A DNA stretch of 45,588 bases, taken from contig SLRC01000130.1 in the NCBI GenBank assembly GCA_007131175.1, forward strand, positions 1-45,588, read 5' to 3'. The position numbers and the translations under genes are program-made. Below the pieces are notes generated by a model. The model saw only the letters and a program-made list of their open reading frames with translations, had not been told where the DNA came from and did not search any database. Positions within the stretch are counted from its first letter, which is position 1. Each line of letters begins with the position of its first letter. Shown here one piece after another: positions 16,455-24,265 of the stretch. The DNA comes from Syntrophomonadaceae bacterium. GTDB taxonomy: Bacteria > Bacillota > Dethiobacteria > DTU022 > UBA8154.

Positions 16455-16946
16455 CTAGCCCTTACCTGTTGGTGTAATATTTTTTCCCATGATTTCATTT
16501 ATGCGAAAAAGCAATTTTTCCACATCTTTGCTCTTTAAAGTAAGTGTGGAAGGCTCCATAATTTCAATACGGCGAAATTCATCCCGCATAATAAAGCGGA
16601 GCAGGTCTTCAAGTGTATCGGCTAGTACAATAAGTTCTAAAGGAGCATAAGCTACTTCATCGTCCAAATCTTCGTCATACAAGTTATATATCTCGCCCAG
16701 GTCTATCCCCTCCACGTAAATACCCTGCAGGGGAAGATTACGCCAAAGGGTTACCTGCTGTTCTCTTATTTCCTGTGCCACATCTTCCGTCTTACGGCCA
16801 CCAAAGAAAAAGCGGGCCGGTTTTGGCTTGCCCCTGTAATCAAAGCGTACCCGGAATTTAATGTGTCTGCTTTCTGTTAATCCACGATGCTCGTTAGGAT
16901 ATTCAGCCTTATCTTTTTCCCGGGTTTTCAAATCCGGCTTTGACAT
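16455..16946 (-). CDS. Conserved hypothetical soluble protein
   Basis: 163 residues, not recognised. The basic N-terminal part contains HIKFRVRFDYRGKPKPARFFF, after which a region rich in acidic residues (YNLYDEDLDDEVAY) and a helical C terminus follow; no membrane segment or signal peptide is visible. The chosen start is the ATG at 16946 (MSKPDLKT), about 11 bases after GGGAGG; an upstream reading adds 14 hydrophobic residues and has no site. It lies behind a histidine phosphatase gene and before a terminator. Function cannot be deduced. Confidence 0.7.
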   Translation of the reverse strand: MSKPDLKTREKDKAEYPNEHRGLTESRHIKFRVRFDYRGKPKPARFFFGGRKTEDVAQEIREQQVTLWRNLPLQGIYVEGIDLGEIYNLYDEDLDDEVAYAPLELIVLADTLEDLLRFIMRDEFRRIEIMEPSTLTLKSKDVEKLLFRINEIMGKNITPTGKG

Positions 16947-17048
16947 TTTTAACAGTCCTCCCAGATACATCAATATCAGTAGCGGCATTTTGCTAAAATC
17001 AGTAATTAAAAAAATTCGTTAAATAATTTAATATTCCTGCATGAATCG

Positions 17049-17663
17049 TCAGGTATTACCGTTTTGCAAGTAGCAGGAATCATTAAATAGTTCCAGATAT
17101 GGGTTATTCCAGTCATCATAGAGCAAAACTGTCAGGGAAGCCGGTGAGAGCCTGAGGCGGGTGATATTAGCAGCAGGTATATCCAGCACGTCCATCATAA
17201 TAACCCGTATTACTCCGGCATGAGTTACTACCGCCATGTTTTTATGCCCTTGCTGAATACGCCTGTATACAGCAAGGGCCCTTTCTTTAAATACAGAGTA
17301 GGGTTCGCCCCCGGGAATGGAAATTTTGTCAGGGTTAAAGAACCAGCGTTCAGCAAAATCCTGCTCTTCTTTCTTTAATTCATTGAAATTGCGTCCTTCC
17401 CATTTACCAAAGTCAATTTCCATCAGATCAGGTTCAATACAAATATCCAGGCAATGTTTTTCAGCAATCAGGGAAGCTGTTTTTTGAGCACGTTGCAGTG
17501 GACTTGTATAAACCTTTTCAATCTTTTCAGGGGCAAGATTGTGGGCAATACAAGTGGCCTGCTTTAAACCCTCCTCACTAAGGGGTATATCCCGCTGACC
17601 CTGGTAACGCATTTCGGTGTTCCAGTTGGTTTCTCCATGTCTGACTAAATATACTTTTTGCAT
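17049..17663 (-). CDS. Histidine phosphatase (phosphoglycerate mutase superfamily)
   Basis: 204 residues, cytoplasmic. The catalytic motif LVRHGETNWN is at residues 5-14, the second histidine is in VVTHAGVIRV, and a third signature is YTSPLQRAQKTA. This family includes CobC/alpha-ribazole phosphatases and broad phosphosugar phosphatases; I cannot assign the substrate. Start ATG at 17663 with AAGGAG 6 bases upstream; a longer reading to 17711 is unlikely. It follows rluB by 52 bases. Confidence 0.9.
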   Translation of the reverse strand: MQKVYLVRHGETNWNTEMRYQGQRDIPLSEEGLKQATCIAHNLAPEKIEKVYTSPLQRAQKTASLIAEKHCLDICIEPDLMEIDFGKWEGRNFNELKKEEQDFAERWFFNPDKISIPGGEPYSVFKERALAVYRRIQQGHKNMAVVTHAGVIRVIMMDVLDIPAANITRLRLSPASLTVLLYDDWNNPYLELFNDSCYLQNGNT

Positions 17664-17715
17664 ATTAAACTCCTTTATGTTTTCTAATCTGCTAAATAAC
17701 TGGCAATACAAACTC

Positions 17716-18462
17716 CTACAGACGATTGTGAGTGGCCATATGTAGCCCTGCCAAACGGATAAGTTTATTTACTTCTTCCTCCGTTAGATAGCGATACGCT
17801 CCTGGCTTTAATCCCTTCAGGGTAAGGAAAGCAAACCCAACCCTTTTTAGTCCAATAACTGGATGCCCTATGGCAGAACACATGCGTTTGACCTGGCGCT
17901 TTTTTCCTTCATGAATGGTTATCATCAGTAAGCTGTTTTCACCGTGCTGTTCCACTAATTTTACTCGTGCCGGGGAAACACTGCCTTCTTCAAGGGTCAC
18001 CCCTTTTCGCAGAAGTCTTAGCTTTTCCTCAGTGGGGGTTCCCCTTACATAAGCAAGGTATTTTTTTTCAACCTTATAGCGGGGATGGGTAAGGCGATAG
18101 GTCAATTCTCCATCATTGGTGAGTATTAGCAATCCTTCCGTATCCTGATCAAGCCTTCCCACGGGAAATACATCGCGGTGCGGCAGTAACTCCATTACTG
18201 TTGCCCTGCCGAATGGATCACTTACGGTGGTAAGAGTGCCCTTGGGTTTGTACAAAAGAATATATTGCTTTGTGGTTTTTGCACGTATTGGTTTATCGTC
18301 AAGTTCAACCTTGTCTGCTGCAGGGTTTATAGTAAATCCTGCAGTGGCAATTATTTCACCGTTAACTTTAATCCTGCCTTCAGCAATCATCTTCTCTGCA
18401 GCTCTTCGTGATGCCAGACCATTGGCAGCTATATATTTATGCAACCTGACTTTAACTGTCAA
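17716..18462 (-). CDS. rluB: 23S rRNA pseudouridine synthase (RluB family)
   Basis: 248 residues; isomerises a uridine in 23S rRNA, or 16S for the RsuA subset. An S4 RNA-binding domain occupies residues 1-60 (LHKYIAANGLASRRAAEKMI). The catalytic domain carries the essential aspartate in GRLDQDTEGLLILTNDG. The start is a TTG with AGGAGC about 8 bases upstream. In Bacillus rluB also follows the dacB-spmA-spmB operon; here a universal stress gene has come between. The exact target is inferred. Confidence 0.92.
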   Translation of the reverse strand: MTVKVRLHKYIAANGLASRRAAEKMIAEGRIKVNGEIIATAGFTINPAADKVELDDKPIRAKTTKQYILLYKPKGTLTTVSDPFGRATVMELLPHRDVFPVGRLDQDTEGLLILTNDGELTYRLTHPRYKVEKKYLAYVRGTPTEEKLRLLRKGVTLEEGSVSPARVKLVEQHGENSLLMITIHEGKKRQVKRMCSAIGHPVIGLKRVGFAFLTLKGLKPGAYRYLTEEEVNKLIRLAGLHMATHNRL

Positions 18463-18600
18463 AGATACCAGCTCCTGTTCAAATTCCTCATTAACTATGC
18501 TTTGGTTCGCTGCGCTCAGACACTTGGCATGTAGAACCCCCGGCCAGGTTTGCCTTTCACATCACTGCGGGATGAAAATGTTAACTGAGCAATTACAGGC

Positions 18601-18630
18601 ATTATATCATATAACAAATGCTTAGTCAGA
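18601..18630 (-). promoter_or_regulatory. Probable promoter of the rluB unit
   Basis: Minus strand: -10 TATAAT (18601-18606) with a weak -35 TCTGAC (18625-18630) at 18 bases. About 130 bases of leader separate it from rluB. The rest of the gap 18463-18756 holds no gene I can see. Confidence 0.45.
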
Positions 18631-18678
18631 TCCACCGCAAAGTAACAAAGCGTGGTTGGAGGAGAGTGTAAGCAAAAT

Positions 18679-18725
18679 TTAGGGCGGTGCCATTTGCGCT
18701 ATTACACAAATTGTTACCGCCCTAA
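18679..18725 (-). terminator. Terminator after the universal stress gene
   Basis: Ten-base perfect arms TTAGGGCGGT and ACCGCCCTAA with a 27-base loop, ending in AAATTTT on the minus strand. It lies 32 bases after the uspA stop. The T-run is short. Confidence 0.7.
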
Positions 18726-18756
18726 ACATATAATGGTTGTATATTGGCCCTTATTT

Positions 18757-19182
18757 TTATTTAACGATCAAAACGCTTGCTTCAGTTTCCTGTATTACTG
18801 CATTGCTCACACTTCCCAGAATTAGCTTTTTAAGGCCCCCAAGCCCCCTGTTGCCCAACACTATCAGATCAAAGTTCTCTTTGGATGCCATCTCCACAAT
18901 GGTTGAAGCCGGGTGCCCTTGCCCCAGTGAAACGTCAGCTTTAATATTTTTTTCCTCAAAGATTTTTGCCGCCTCTGCTATAACTCTTTTGTGCTCTTCC
19001 TCTAATCTCTTATGTCCTTCCGGAGAATGTTCCGCGCTTGGAATTTCGTATGGATGGGAGATGGATTCTTCTACGTGGAGCACAGTAACTTGTGCATTTT
19101 TATTATCTGCCACAATATCCACAGCTTTTCGTACTGCTCTGAGACTCTGTTCCGAACCATCCGTGCATACTAAAATCTTCAT
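18757..19182 (-). CDS. Universal stress protein (UspA family)
   Basis: 141 residues, a single Usp domain. It begins MKILVCTDGSEQSLRAV and ends with the ATP-binding pattern G-x2-G-x9-G-S (GNRGLGGLKKLILGS), so it is probably an ATP-binding member. Good ribosome binding site (GGAGGGG). It has its own promoter and terminator, so it is a separate unit placed between spmB and rluB. The role is stress-related, but the partner is unknown. Confidence 0.93.
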   Translation of the reverse strand: MKILVCTDGSEQSLRAVRKAVDIVADNKNAQVTVLHVEESISHPYEIPSAEHSPEGHKRLEEEHKRVIAEAAKIFEEKNIKADVSLGQGHPASTIVEMASKENFDLIVLGNRGLGGLKKLILGSVSNAVIQETEASVLIVK

Positions 19183-19225
19183 AATATCCCCTCCTGTGGA
19201 AATAAATTATTTCAATTAAGGTATT

Positions 19226-19254
19226 ATTCTATAAAATACACAAAAGTCCTGCAA
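19226..19254 (-). promoter_or_regulatory. Sigma-A-type promoter of the universal stress gene
   Basis: Minus strand: -35 TTGCAG (19249-19254), 17-base spacer, -10 TAGAAT (19226-19231). It lies about 45 bases before the start codon. Confidence 0.6.
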
Positions 19255-19269
19255 GTTTTGCCTAAATAA

Positions 19270-19285
19270 TTGCATAAATATGCAA
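19270..19285. repeat. Short palindrome between spmB and the stress gene
   Basis: Perfect 7-base arms TTGCATA and TATGCAA with two central bases. It could be an operator just upstream of the -35 of the stress gene or a weak structure ending the spmB message. Confidence 0.5.
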
Positions 19286-19315
19286 ATTTCCAGTTTAATT
19301 CTCGTTAATTAAGAT

Positions 19316-19849
19316 TTAGCCGAAAACCATACGGCATACCAGAACTGCAGCTAAAATTCCTGCCGCATCTGCTATTAACCCCACGTTTAGGGCATGTCTC
19401 GTTTTCTTTATGCCAACGGCACCAAAGTATAAGGTAAGAACAAATAGGGTAGTATCTGTGCTTCCCTGCATTGTTGCAGCCATACGGCCAATCAGTGAAT
19501 CGGGACCAAAAGTGTTCATTAATTCGGTTGTTATTGCCAAGGCACTGCTTCCGGAAACAGGCCGCATGATGGCCAGCGGCAGAAGATCTGCCGGTATTCC
19601 AATTATATTTAATAAAGGTATTAACAGGTTGCTTAATAGCTCCATGGCACCGCTTTCACGAAACAGCCCGATGGCTACGATCATTCCTACAAGAAAGGGA
19701 ATGAGGCGAACGGACATGCCAAAACCTTCCCTTGCCCCTTCAATAAACGTGTCGAATATTTTAACACGGCGATAAGATGCGTAAAGTAAGGCAAACAAAA
19801 TAAGACCGGGTACAACCCAAAGTGTAATCTGGTTAATAAAATCATACAT
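19316..19849 (-). CDS. spmB: Spore maturation protein SpmB
   Basis: 177 residues, membrane protein with several hydrophobic helices and the nucleoside-transporter gate-like region (RESGAMELLSNLLIPLLNIIGIP, read in parts). The SpmB signature MRPVSGSSALAITTELM is present. With SpmA it is needed for spore core dehydration in Bacillus. It is last in the dacB-spmA-spmB operon and lies 22 bases after spmA. Confidence 0.95.
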   Translation of the reverse strand: MYDFINQITLWVVPGLILFALLYASYRRVKIFDTFIEGAREGFGMSVRLIPFLVGMIVAIGLFRESGAMELLSNLLIPLLNIIGIPADLLPLAIMRPVSGSSALAITTELMNTFGPDSLIGRMAATMQGSTDTTLFVLTLYFGAVGIKKTRHALNVGLIADAAGILAAVLVCRMVFG

Positions 19850-19870
19850 GCTTGGCTTCCTCCCCTTACT

Positions 19871-20473
19871 CTAAAGGGTACTTGACCTGTTTTTCCAACG
19901 GTTGTAGTTGCGGTATAACCGGTCGCAAAAGATAGCTGTAAGGGTGGAGCAAAAAGTGGCAACAATCGTTGTGCCGATTATGTCAGTGGGGTTTTGTGCA
20001 CCAGTCGCTGTCCTGATCGCAATAATAGTGGTTGGGATAAGCGTTAAGCTTGCTGTATTAATGGCAAGAAAGGTACACATATCATCTGTGGCAGTATCGG
20101 GACGGGGGTTTAATTTTTGCAATTCATCCATTGCTTTAATTCCAAAGGGTGTAGCAGCATTGCCCATACCCAGTAAGTTTGCACTTATGTTCATTAACAT
20201 GGCATTCATAGCCTTATGATTGCGGGGCACCCCAGGAAAAAGCCAATGTGCTGCTGGCTTTACAATAAATATTACGAAATTAATGAATCCTGACCGTTCT
20301 ATTATCTTCATGATACCAAGCCAGAAAGTCATTATACTGATGAGACTAAAGGCAATACCAACTGCTTTTTCCGCAGAATCGAAGATAATTTGGGTAACCG
20401 ATCCGATATTGCCGTTAATTGCGGAAACAATGATAGCTGAGATAATCATTACTGACCAGATCAGGTTCACCAT
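19871..20473 (-). CDS. spmA: Spore maturation protein SpmA
   Basis: 200 residues, membrane protein. Signatures GMGNAATPFGIKAM and FLAINTASLTLIP are those of SpmA and of the gate domain of nucleoside transporters. It acts with SpmB and DacB in the mother cell or forespore envelope to produce a dehydrated, heat-resistant core. The dacB stop is 3 bases upstream of its start, so translation is probably coupled. Start ATG with AAGAGGAG. Confidence 0.95.
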   Translation of the reverse strand: MVNLIWSVMIISAIIVSAINGNIGSVTQIIFDSAEKAVGIAFSLISIMTFWLGIMKIIERSGFINFVIFIVKPAAHWLFPGVPRNHKAMNAMLMNISANLLGMGNAATPFGIKAMDELQKLNPRPDTATDDMCTFLAINTASLTLIPTTIIAIRTATGAQNPTDIIGTTIVATFCSTLTAIFCDRLYRNYNRWKNRSSTL

Positions 20474-20475
20474 GC

Positions 20476-21618
20476 TTAAACTCCTCTTCCTAACATTCGT
20501 TTAACACGCTGCCAGATATTAATTTTATTTGCATCCTCAGCAGCCAGTAATTCTACCATACCAATTAATTCATGATCAAAATTAATTTCCAGTTCCCCCA
20601 CCCTTTCCCCGGCCTTTAAAGGAGCGTAAAGGGGATCGGTGACGATAAACCGGTATGTAACATTTTTTGTTTCGCCTTCCTGCATGGGAAATAAAAAAGA
20701 TTTGCCGGCACTAATGGTAATTCTCTTTCTGGTGCTGTTTAAAACAGGGACTGTCTTCAATGTTTGTCCCTCAATGATGAGAGGTTTATAGGAATACTGG
20801 TTAAAGCCATAATCCAATAATTGTACCGCATCTTCCCACATTGCCGGTGCGTTTAGCAGCACCACAATCAGTCTTCGCCCGTCTCTTGCCGCTGCACCGG
20901 CAAAACATCGGCCAGCAGGCGTAGTCCATCCCGTTTTTATTCCCTCCGCTCCGGGATAAAGTTCCAACAACCTGTTCTGATTATATAAATGTCTTTCCCA
21001 CGGATGTCCGGGCCAGGATATGATGATATGTTCTGTTGCAATAATTTCCCTGAATTTGCTTATTCCCATGGCATGTGCTGAGATGCGGGAAAAGTCATAA
21101 GCAGTTGTGTAATGATCAATGTGATGAAGCCCATGCGGATTTTTAAAAGAAGTGTTTCTGGCCCCCAAATCATACGCCCTGCGTGTCATAATTTTTGCAA
21201 AAGATCTTTCATCTCCGGCGATATGCTCAGCAATAGCTACTGCAGCATCATTTCCGGAACGAAGCATTAAACCGTACAATAATTCCTCCAGTGATTTTTG
21301 CTCACTCTCCTCCAACCATATGGAAGAACCCCCTGTTGTAGCAGCGCGGGGACTTGCTATCACCATATCGCCAAGGTTTCCTTTTTCCAGGGCCAGGACT
21401 GCAGTCATTACTTTGGTAATACTTGCCATTGGCTTTGGTAGGTGGGCATTTCTGGCATAAAGTATCCTTCCGGTGTTCCAATCCAGCAGGACAGCCCCTT
21501 CCGCAGAAATGGAAACCATGTTTTCTGCTGTTGCAAAACAGTTTGCCGGCAGGAGAATTACGATAATAATTAGCATAGCTGCTTTAAAGAGGTATTTTTT
21601 GAGGTATTTTTTAAACAT
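20476..21618 (-). CDS. dacB: D-alanyl-D-alanine carboxypeptidase of the DacB sporulation type
   Basis: About 380 residues. A signal peptide (residues about 1-30, KYLFKAAMLIIIVILLPANCF) is followed by the S11 peptidase domain: SITK (SxxK), SGN and KTG motifs are all present. The C-terminal extension resembles PBP5. It trims peptidoglycan side chains, and with SpmA/B belongs to spore cortex maturation. The start ATG at 21618 follows AAGGGG by 7 bases; the longer reading to 21669 lacks a site. The DacB call, rather than DacF or DacA, follows from the operon. Confidence 0.93.
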   Translation of the reverse strand: MFKKYLKKYLFKAAMLIIIVILLPANCFATAENMVSISAEGAVLLDWNTGRILYARNAHLPKPMASITKVMTAVLALEKGNLGDMVIASPRAATTGGSSIWLEESEQKSLEELLYGLMLRSGNDAAVAIAEHIAGDERSFAKIMTRRAYDLGARNTSFKNPHGLHHIDHYTTAYDFSRISAHAMGISKFREIIATEHIIISWPGHPWERHLYNQNRLLELYPGAEGIKTGWTTPAGRCFAGAAARDGRRLIVVLLNAPAMWEDAVQLLDYGFNQYSYKPLIIEGQTLKTVPVLNSTRKRITISAGKSFLFPMQEGETKNVTYRFIVTDPLYAPLKAGERVGELEINFDHELIGMVELLAAEDANKINIWQRVKRMLGRGV

Positions 21619-21663
21619 ATCAAATCCCCTTGTTTTAATCTTTAAATGTTTATTCTTTCTCTG

Positions 21664-21684
21664 TTTCATTTATGATAAATGAAA
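21664..21684. repeat. Perfect palindrome upstream of dacB
   Basis: Arms TTTCATTTA and TAAATGAAA, 9 bases each, with a central TGA. It lies 45 bases before the dacB start and touches the T-run of the gerW terminator. It may be an operator or an mRNA hairpin. Confidence 0.6.
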
Positions 21685-21711
21685 AAAGGGCTTATAAGCT
21701 TGTAAAGCCCT
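21682..21711 (-). terminator. Terminator after gerW
   Basis: Arms AGGGCTTTA and TATAAGCCCT with a short loop and a TTTTTT run on the minus strand, 75 bases after the gerW stop. Confidence 0.8.
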
Positions 21712-21785
21712 CGCCCTTTGAATATACTTTTATGTCTCCTTCTAACCCTTGAGAGTTCTCATGTTAGACTAAATTTATACAAACG

Positions 21786-22205
21786 CTACGGGTATGGATA
21801 CCTGTCATCTTTAGCTCCCCGTTCTGAAAGCAATTCTTGTATCTGTTGAAATAACTTAGGTGCAGCATCAATAAGTCGATCAAAAACAGCACCACGATCA
21901 ATGGGTAGCAATCTAATTTCTCCAGTGCCAACAACAAGAAAAGCAACAGGTCGTAATGACACTCCGCCACCACTGCCCCCACCAAAAGGAAAACCCTCTT
22001 TGCCTGCTTTTTTTAAATCATCTACACTACCTTCAAATTCTGATCCTCCTGCAACAAACCCAAAGCTGACTTTGGAAACGGGAATAATTACCTGTCCATC
22101 CGGAGTCTCCACAGCATCGCCGACCACTTTATTTACATCAATCATTTCTTTCAGGTTTTCCATAGCAGTTTGCATCAGCGTTTGAATTGGATGTTCTTCT
22201 GCCAC
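21786..22205 (-). CDS. gerW: Spore germination/sporulation protein GerW (YtfJ family)
   Basis: 139 residues from a GTG at 22205, after AAGGAGGTGA; Bacillus YtfJ also begins with an acidic turn followed by HPIQxLMxTAMENLKEMID, as seen here. A glycine-rich stretch GGGSGGGVSLRPVAFLV follows. It is a small sporulation protein, linked in Bacillus subtilis to L-alanine-stimulated germination and widespread in spore formers. A longer reading to 22280 has no site. It overlaps the DUF2953 gene by 31 bases, so translation is coupled. This DUF2953-gerW pair is seen in other Clostridia. Confidence 0.94.
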   Translation of the reverse strand: MAEEHPIQTLMQTAMENLKEMIDVNKVVGDAVETPDGQVIIPVSKVSFGFVAGGSEFEGSVDDLKKAGKEGFPFGGGSGGGVSLRPVAFLVVGTGEIRLLPIDRGAVFDRLIDAAPKLFQQIQELLSERGAKDDRYPYP

Positions 22206-22801
22206 CGACGTTTCACCTCCTTGTTTGTTTGCCCGGGTAAAAAGATTCGATATAAAAGGGGGGCAATACCCGCACTGCACTCAACAATAATATGAAATGT
22301 AAGTTTTTTTTGTAGAAAGTAGGGATAACTAAGAATAAGGGGATCTTTATCTCTGAACCTCCAATGTTTCTGTAACATGTGTGTTATAATTCCACACAAT
22401 GAGCGAATCATTCCCATACTTATCCCTGTTGACGCAGCATCGCCCGTTCCCACTTTAAGAAGCACCGTCATTTCATGCCAGTTAAGTGCACCCCCGACAC
22501 GAAGAAGGTAATACCCAATATGTCCCAATAGTTTATGAGAGGACAAATATATTTCAGGATCAAGTATTCCCTTAAACAAGACGTTAAAAGGAAATGCCTT
22601 CTTTTTTTCCCCTGCCTCTTCTCCCAATCTCTTTTGGGTGGCATATACGGGTACACTTCTAAACAGCATCAGCCTAAATGTTAAAAAGATATTATTATCA
22701 TCCCGCAGGTTGTGCAGTTTTATGCGCACCGTCAAGGGCAGAAAAAGAACAGAAATGAGTAAAATGGTAATAAAAAAAAGAAACCATCCGGAGAAAGACA
22801 T
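22175..22801 (-). CDS. DUF2953 family membrane-anchored protein
   Basis: 208 residues. The N-terminal membrane helix (about residues 5-24) is followed by a basic segment and the DUF2953 fold, with the signature TGDAASTGISMGMIRSLCG near residue 118. Family function unknown; it is found directly before gerW in many spore formers. The start ATG has a GAAGAGG site. Its role in sporulation is inferred from this recurrent pairing. Confidence 0.85.
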   Translation of the reverse strand: MSFSGWFLFFITILLISVLFLPLTVRIKLHNLRDDNNIFLTFRLMLFRSVPVYATQKRLGEEAGEKKKAFPFNVLFKGILDPEIYLSSHKLLGHIGYYLLRVGGALNWHEMTVLLKVGTGDAASTGISMGMIRSLCGIITHMLQKHWRFRDKDPLILSYPYFLQKKLTFHIIVECSAGIAPLLYRIFLPGQTNKEVKRRWQKNIQFKR

Positions 22802-22879
22802 ATTAACCTCTTCATGGTAGTATTTGCCTTCTCTTTAGTTTCTCCTGTTTATGGTAAATAAATCATAACCGTTATTTTA

Positions 22880-23449
22880 TTATTTATCTTTCACTTCTTC
22901 GTCCGGTTCTAACATCCACTCCAGTTCACCTGGATCCTTTAAATTAAAATATTGGAGAAATAATTCCGTTGTTACGTAAAGGTGTGGGCGGCCAAGCCCT
23001 TCTCTTCGTCCTGATATTTTAATTAAATTTCGCTTTAGCAGGTTTTCCACCACACCGTCCACATTTACACCGCGGATCTTTTCAATCTCAATGCGTGTAA
23101 CCGGTTGTTTAACGGCAATAATTGCAAGTGTTTCCAGTGCAGCCTGGGAGAGAACGGTACTTATCTGCTCTTCGTCCCACAGCTTGTCCAGGTATGGAGC
23201 CAGTTCTGGTTTTGTACCCAAGCGATACCCTGCAGCAGTGCTCATGAGAACCAGGCCCCGATCCTTTACCTCCAAAGAACAGTACAACACTTTAAGGGCA
23301 TCAACGATCTCCTGTTTAGCAGCACCACTTATTTTCTGTAACTTTTGCAGTGTCAAAGGTTCACTGCTCAGAAACAGGGCCGCTTCCAATATAGCATTAA
23401 GAGATAGCTGACTTGTCTGGACTTCATCCCCAGAATAAACAGCCGTCAC
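22880..23449 (-). CDS. scpB: Segregation and condensation protein B
   Basis: 189 residues; regulatory winged-helix subunit of the SMC-ScpAB condensin that organises and segregates chromosomes. Landmarks are LEAALFLSSEPLTLQKL and SQAALETLAIIAVKQPVTRIEIE, and RREGLGRPHLYVTTELFL near the end. The GTG start overlaps the scpA stop by 4 bases (GTGA), the usual coupling. Confidence 0.96.
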   Translation of the reverse strand: MTAVYSGDEVQTSQLSLNAILEAALFLSSEPLTLQKLQKISGAAKQEIVDALKVLYCSLEVKDRGLVLMSTAAGYRLGTKPELAPYLDKLWDEEQISTVLSQAALETLAIIAVKQPVTRIEIEKIRGVNVDGVVENLLKRNLIKISGRREGLGRPHLYVTTELFLQYFNLKDPGELEWMLEPDEEVKDK

Positions 23450-24225
23450 CCCCCATAGGTTGATGATTTCCTTTTATCAAAAGAAAATGAAACTCGAATG
23501 GGATCAAACAACTTTTTTTGTTCAAGGGTAAGCCTTCCCCGTCTCGCTAACTCCAGAAAGGCAAAAAACGAAACTACCAGCTCACCCTTGCTCTTTCCAC
23601 ATAAAAATTCATCCAGGTAACGGAATACATTGCCAGCCTTTCGCACAGCAGTAAGTATATTACGCATAACAGAACGGAAAGAAAGTTCTTCCGGCAGCTT
23701 TATCAGGTCTTCATTATTAGAAATGTTTCTTTCCTTAAGGTTTTTTAAAGCATTTACCAATCTTTCGGGAGAGTGTGGAAAAAGACTGGACTGCATCATA
23801 TTAACGGTAATTACTCTTTCTCCATGTGGTGTCCGAAAATAAATGCCCTGCTGTAACCTTTCCCTGCGCTGCAATTCTCCGGCTATCAGTTTAAAACGCC
23901 TGTACTCTAAAAGGCTGCGCACCAGGTCTTCTTTTGAACCAAAATAGAAAGCCTCTTCTTCACTTTCCCGGAGCCTGGCAGGTAAACGGGGCAATAGTAA
24001 GCGCGACTTTAACTGTAATAACGAAGATGCCATAACCAGAAATTCTCCGGCCATGCTCATATGCATTTGCTCCCGCATTGTGGATAAATACTGAATATAC
24101 TCGTCCACTATCTGGGCAATGGATATTTCCCATATATTAACTTCTTCCCGGGAAGCCAGGTGACATAGAAGGTCAAAAGGACCTTCAAATCCGGGAACTA
24201 TTACATGATACTGATCTGTTAGCAT
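23446..24225 (-). CDS. scpA: Segregation and condensation protein A
   Basis: About 259 residues; kleisin subunit that bridges the SMC heads. The N-terminal signature FEGPFDLLCHLASREEVNIW and the C-terminal winged-helix region (VVSFFAFLELARRGRLTLEQ) are both present. Start ATG at 24225 (MLTDQYHVI) lies about 8 bases after GGAG; a longer reading to 24261 adds a cysteine-rich stub without a site. It follows trpS. Confidence 0.95.
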   Translation of the reverse strand: MLTDQYHVIVPGFEGPFDLLCHLASREEVNIWEISIAQIVDEYIQYLSTMREQMHMSMAGEFLVMASSLLQLKSRLLLPRLPARLRESEEEAFYFGSKEDLVRSLLEYRRFKLIAGELQRRERLQQGIYFRTPHGERVITVNMMQSSLFPHSPERLVNALKNLKERNISNNEDLIKLPEELSFRSVMRNILTAVRKAGNVFRYLDEFLCGKSKGELVVSFFAFLELARRGRLTLEQKKLFDPIRVSFSFDKRKSSTYGG

Positions 24226-24265
24226 AATATCGTCTCCACAGTGACAAACAGGAGAAAGCAATGAT

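Noticed and set aside
18227-18625. A plus-strand reading of 132 codons opposite rluB
   Set aside because: It is the shadow of the S4 and catalytic domains of RluB; no family features.
18737-19219. A plus-strand reading of 160 codons opposite the universal stress gene
   Set aside because: It is the antisense of a clear UspA gene with known motifs, has biased composition and no ribosome binding site.
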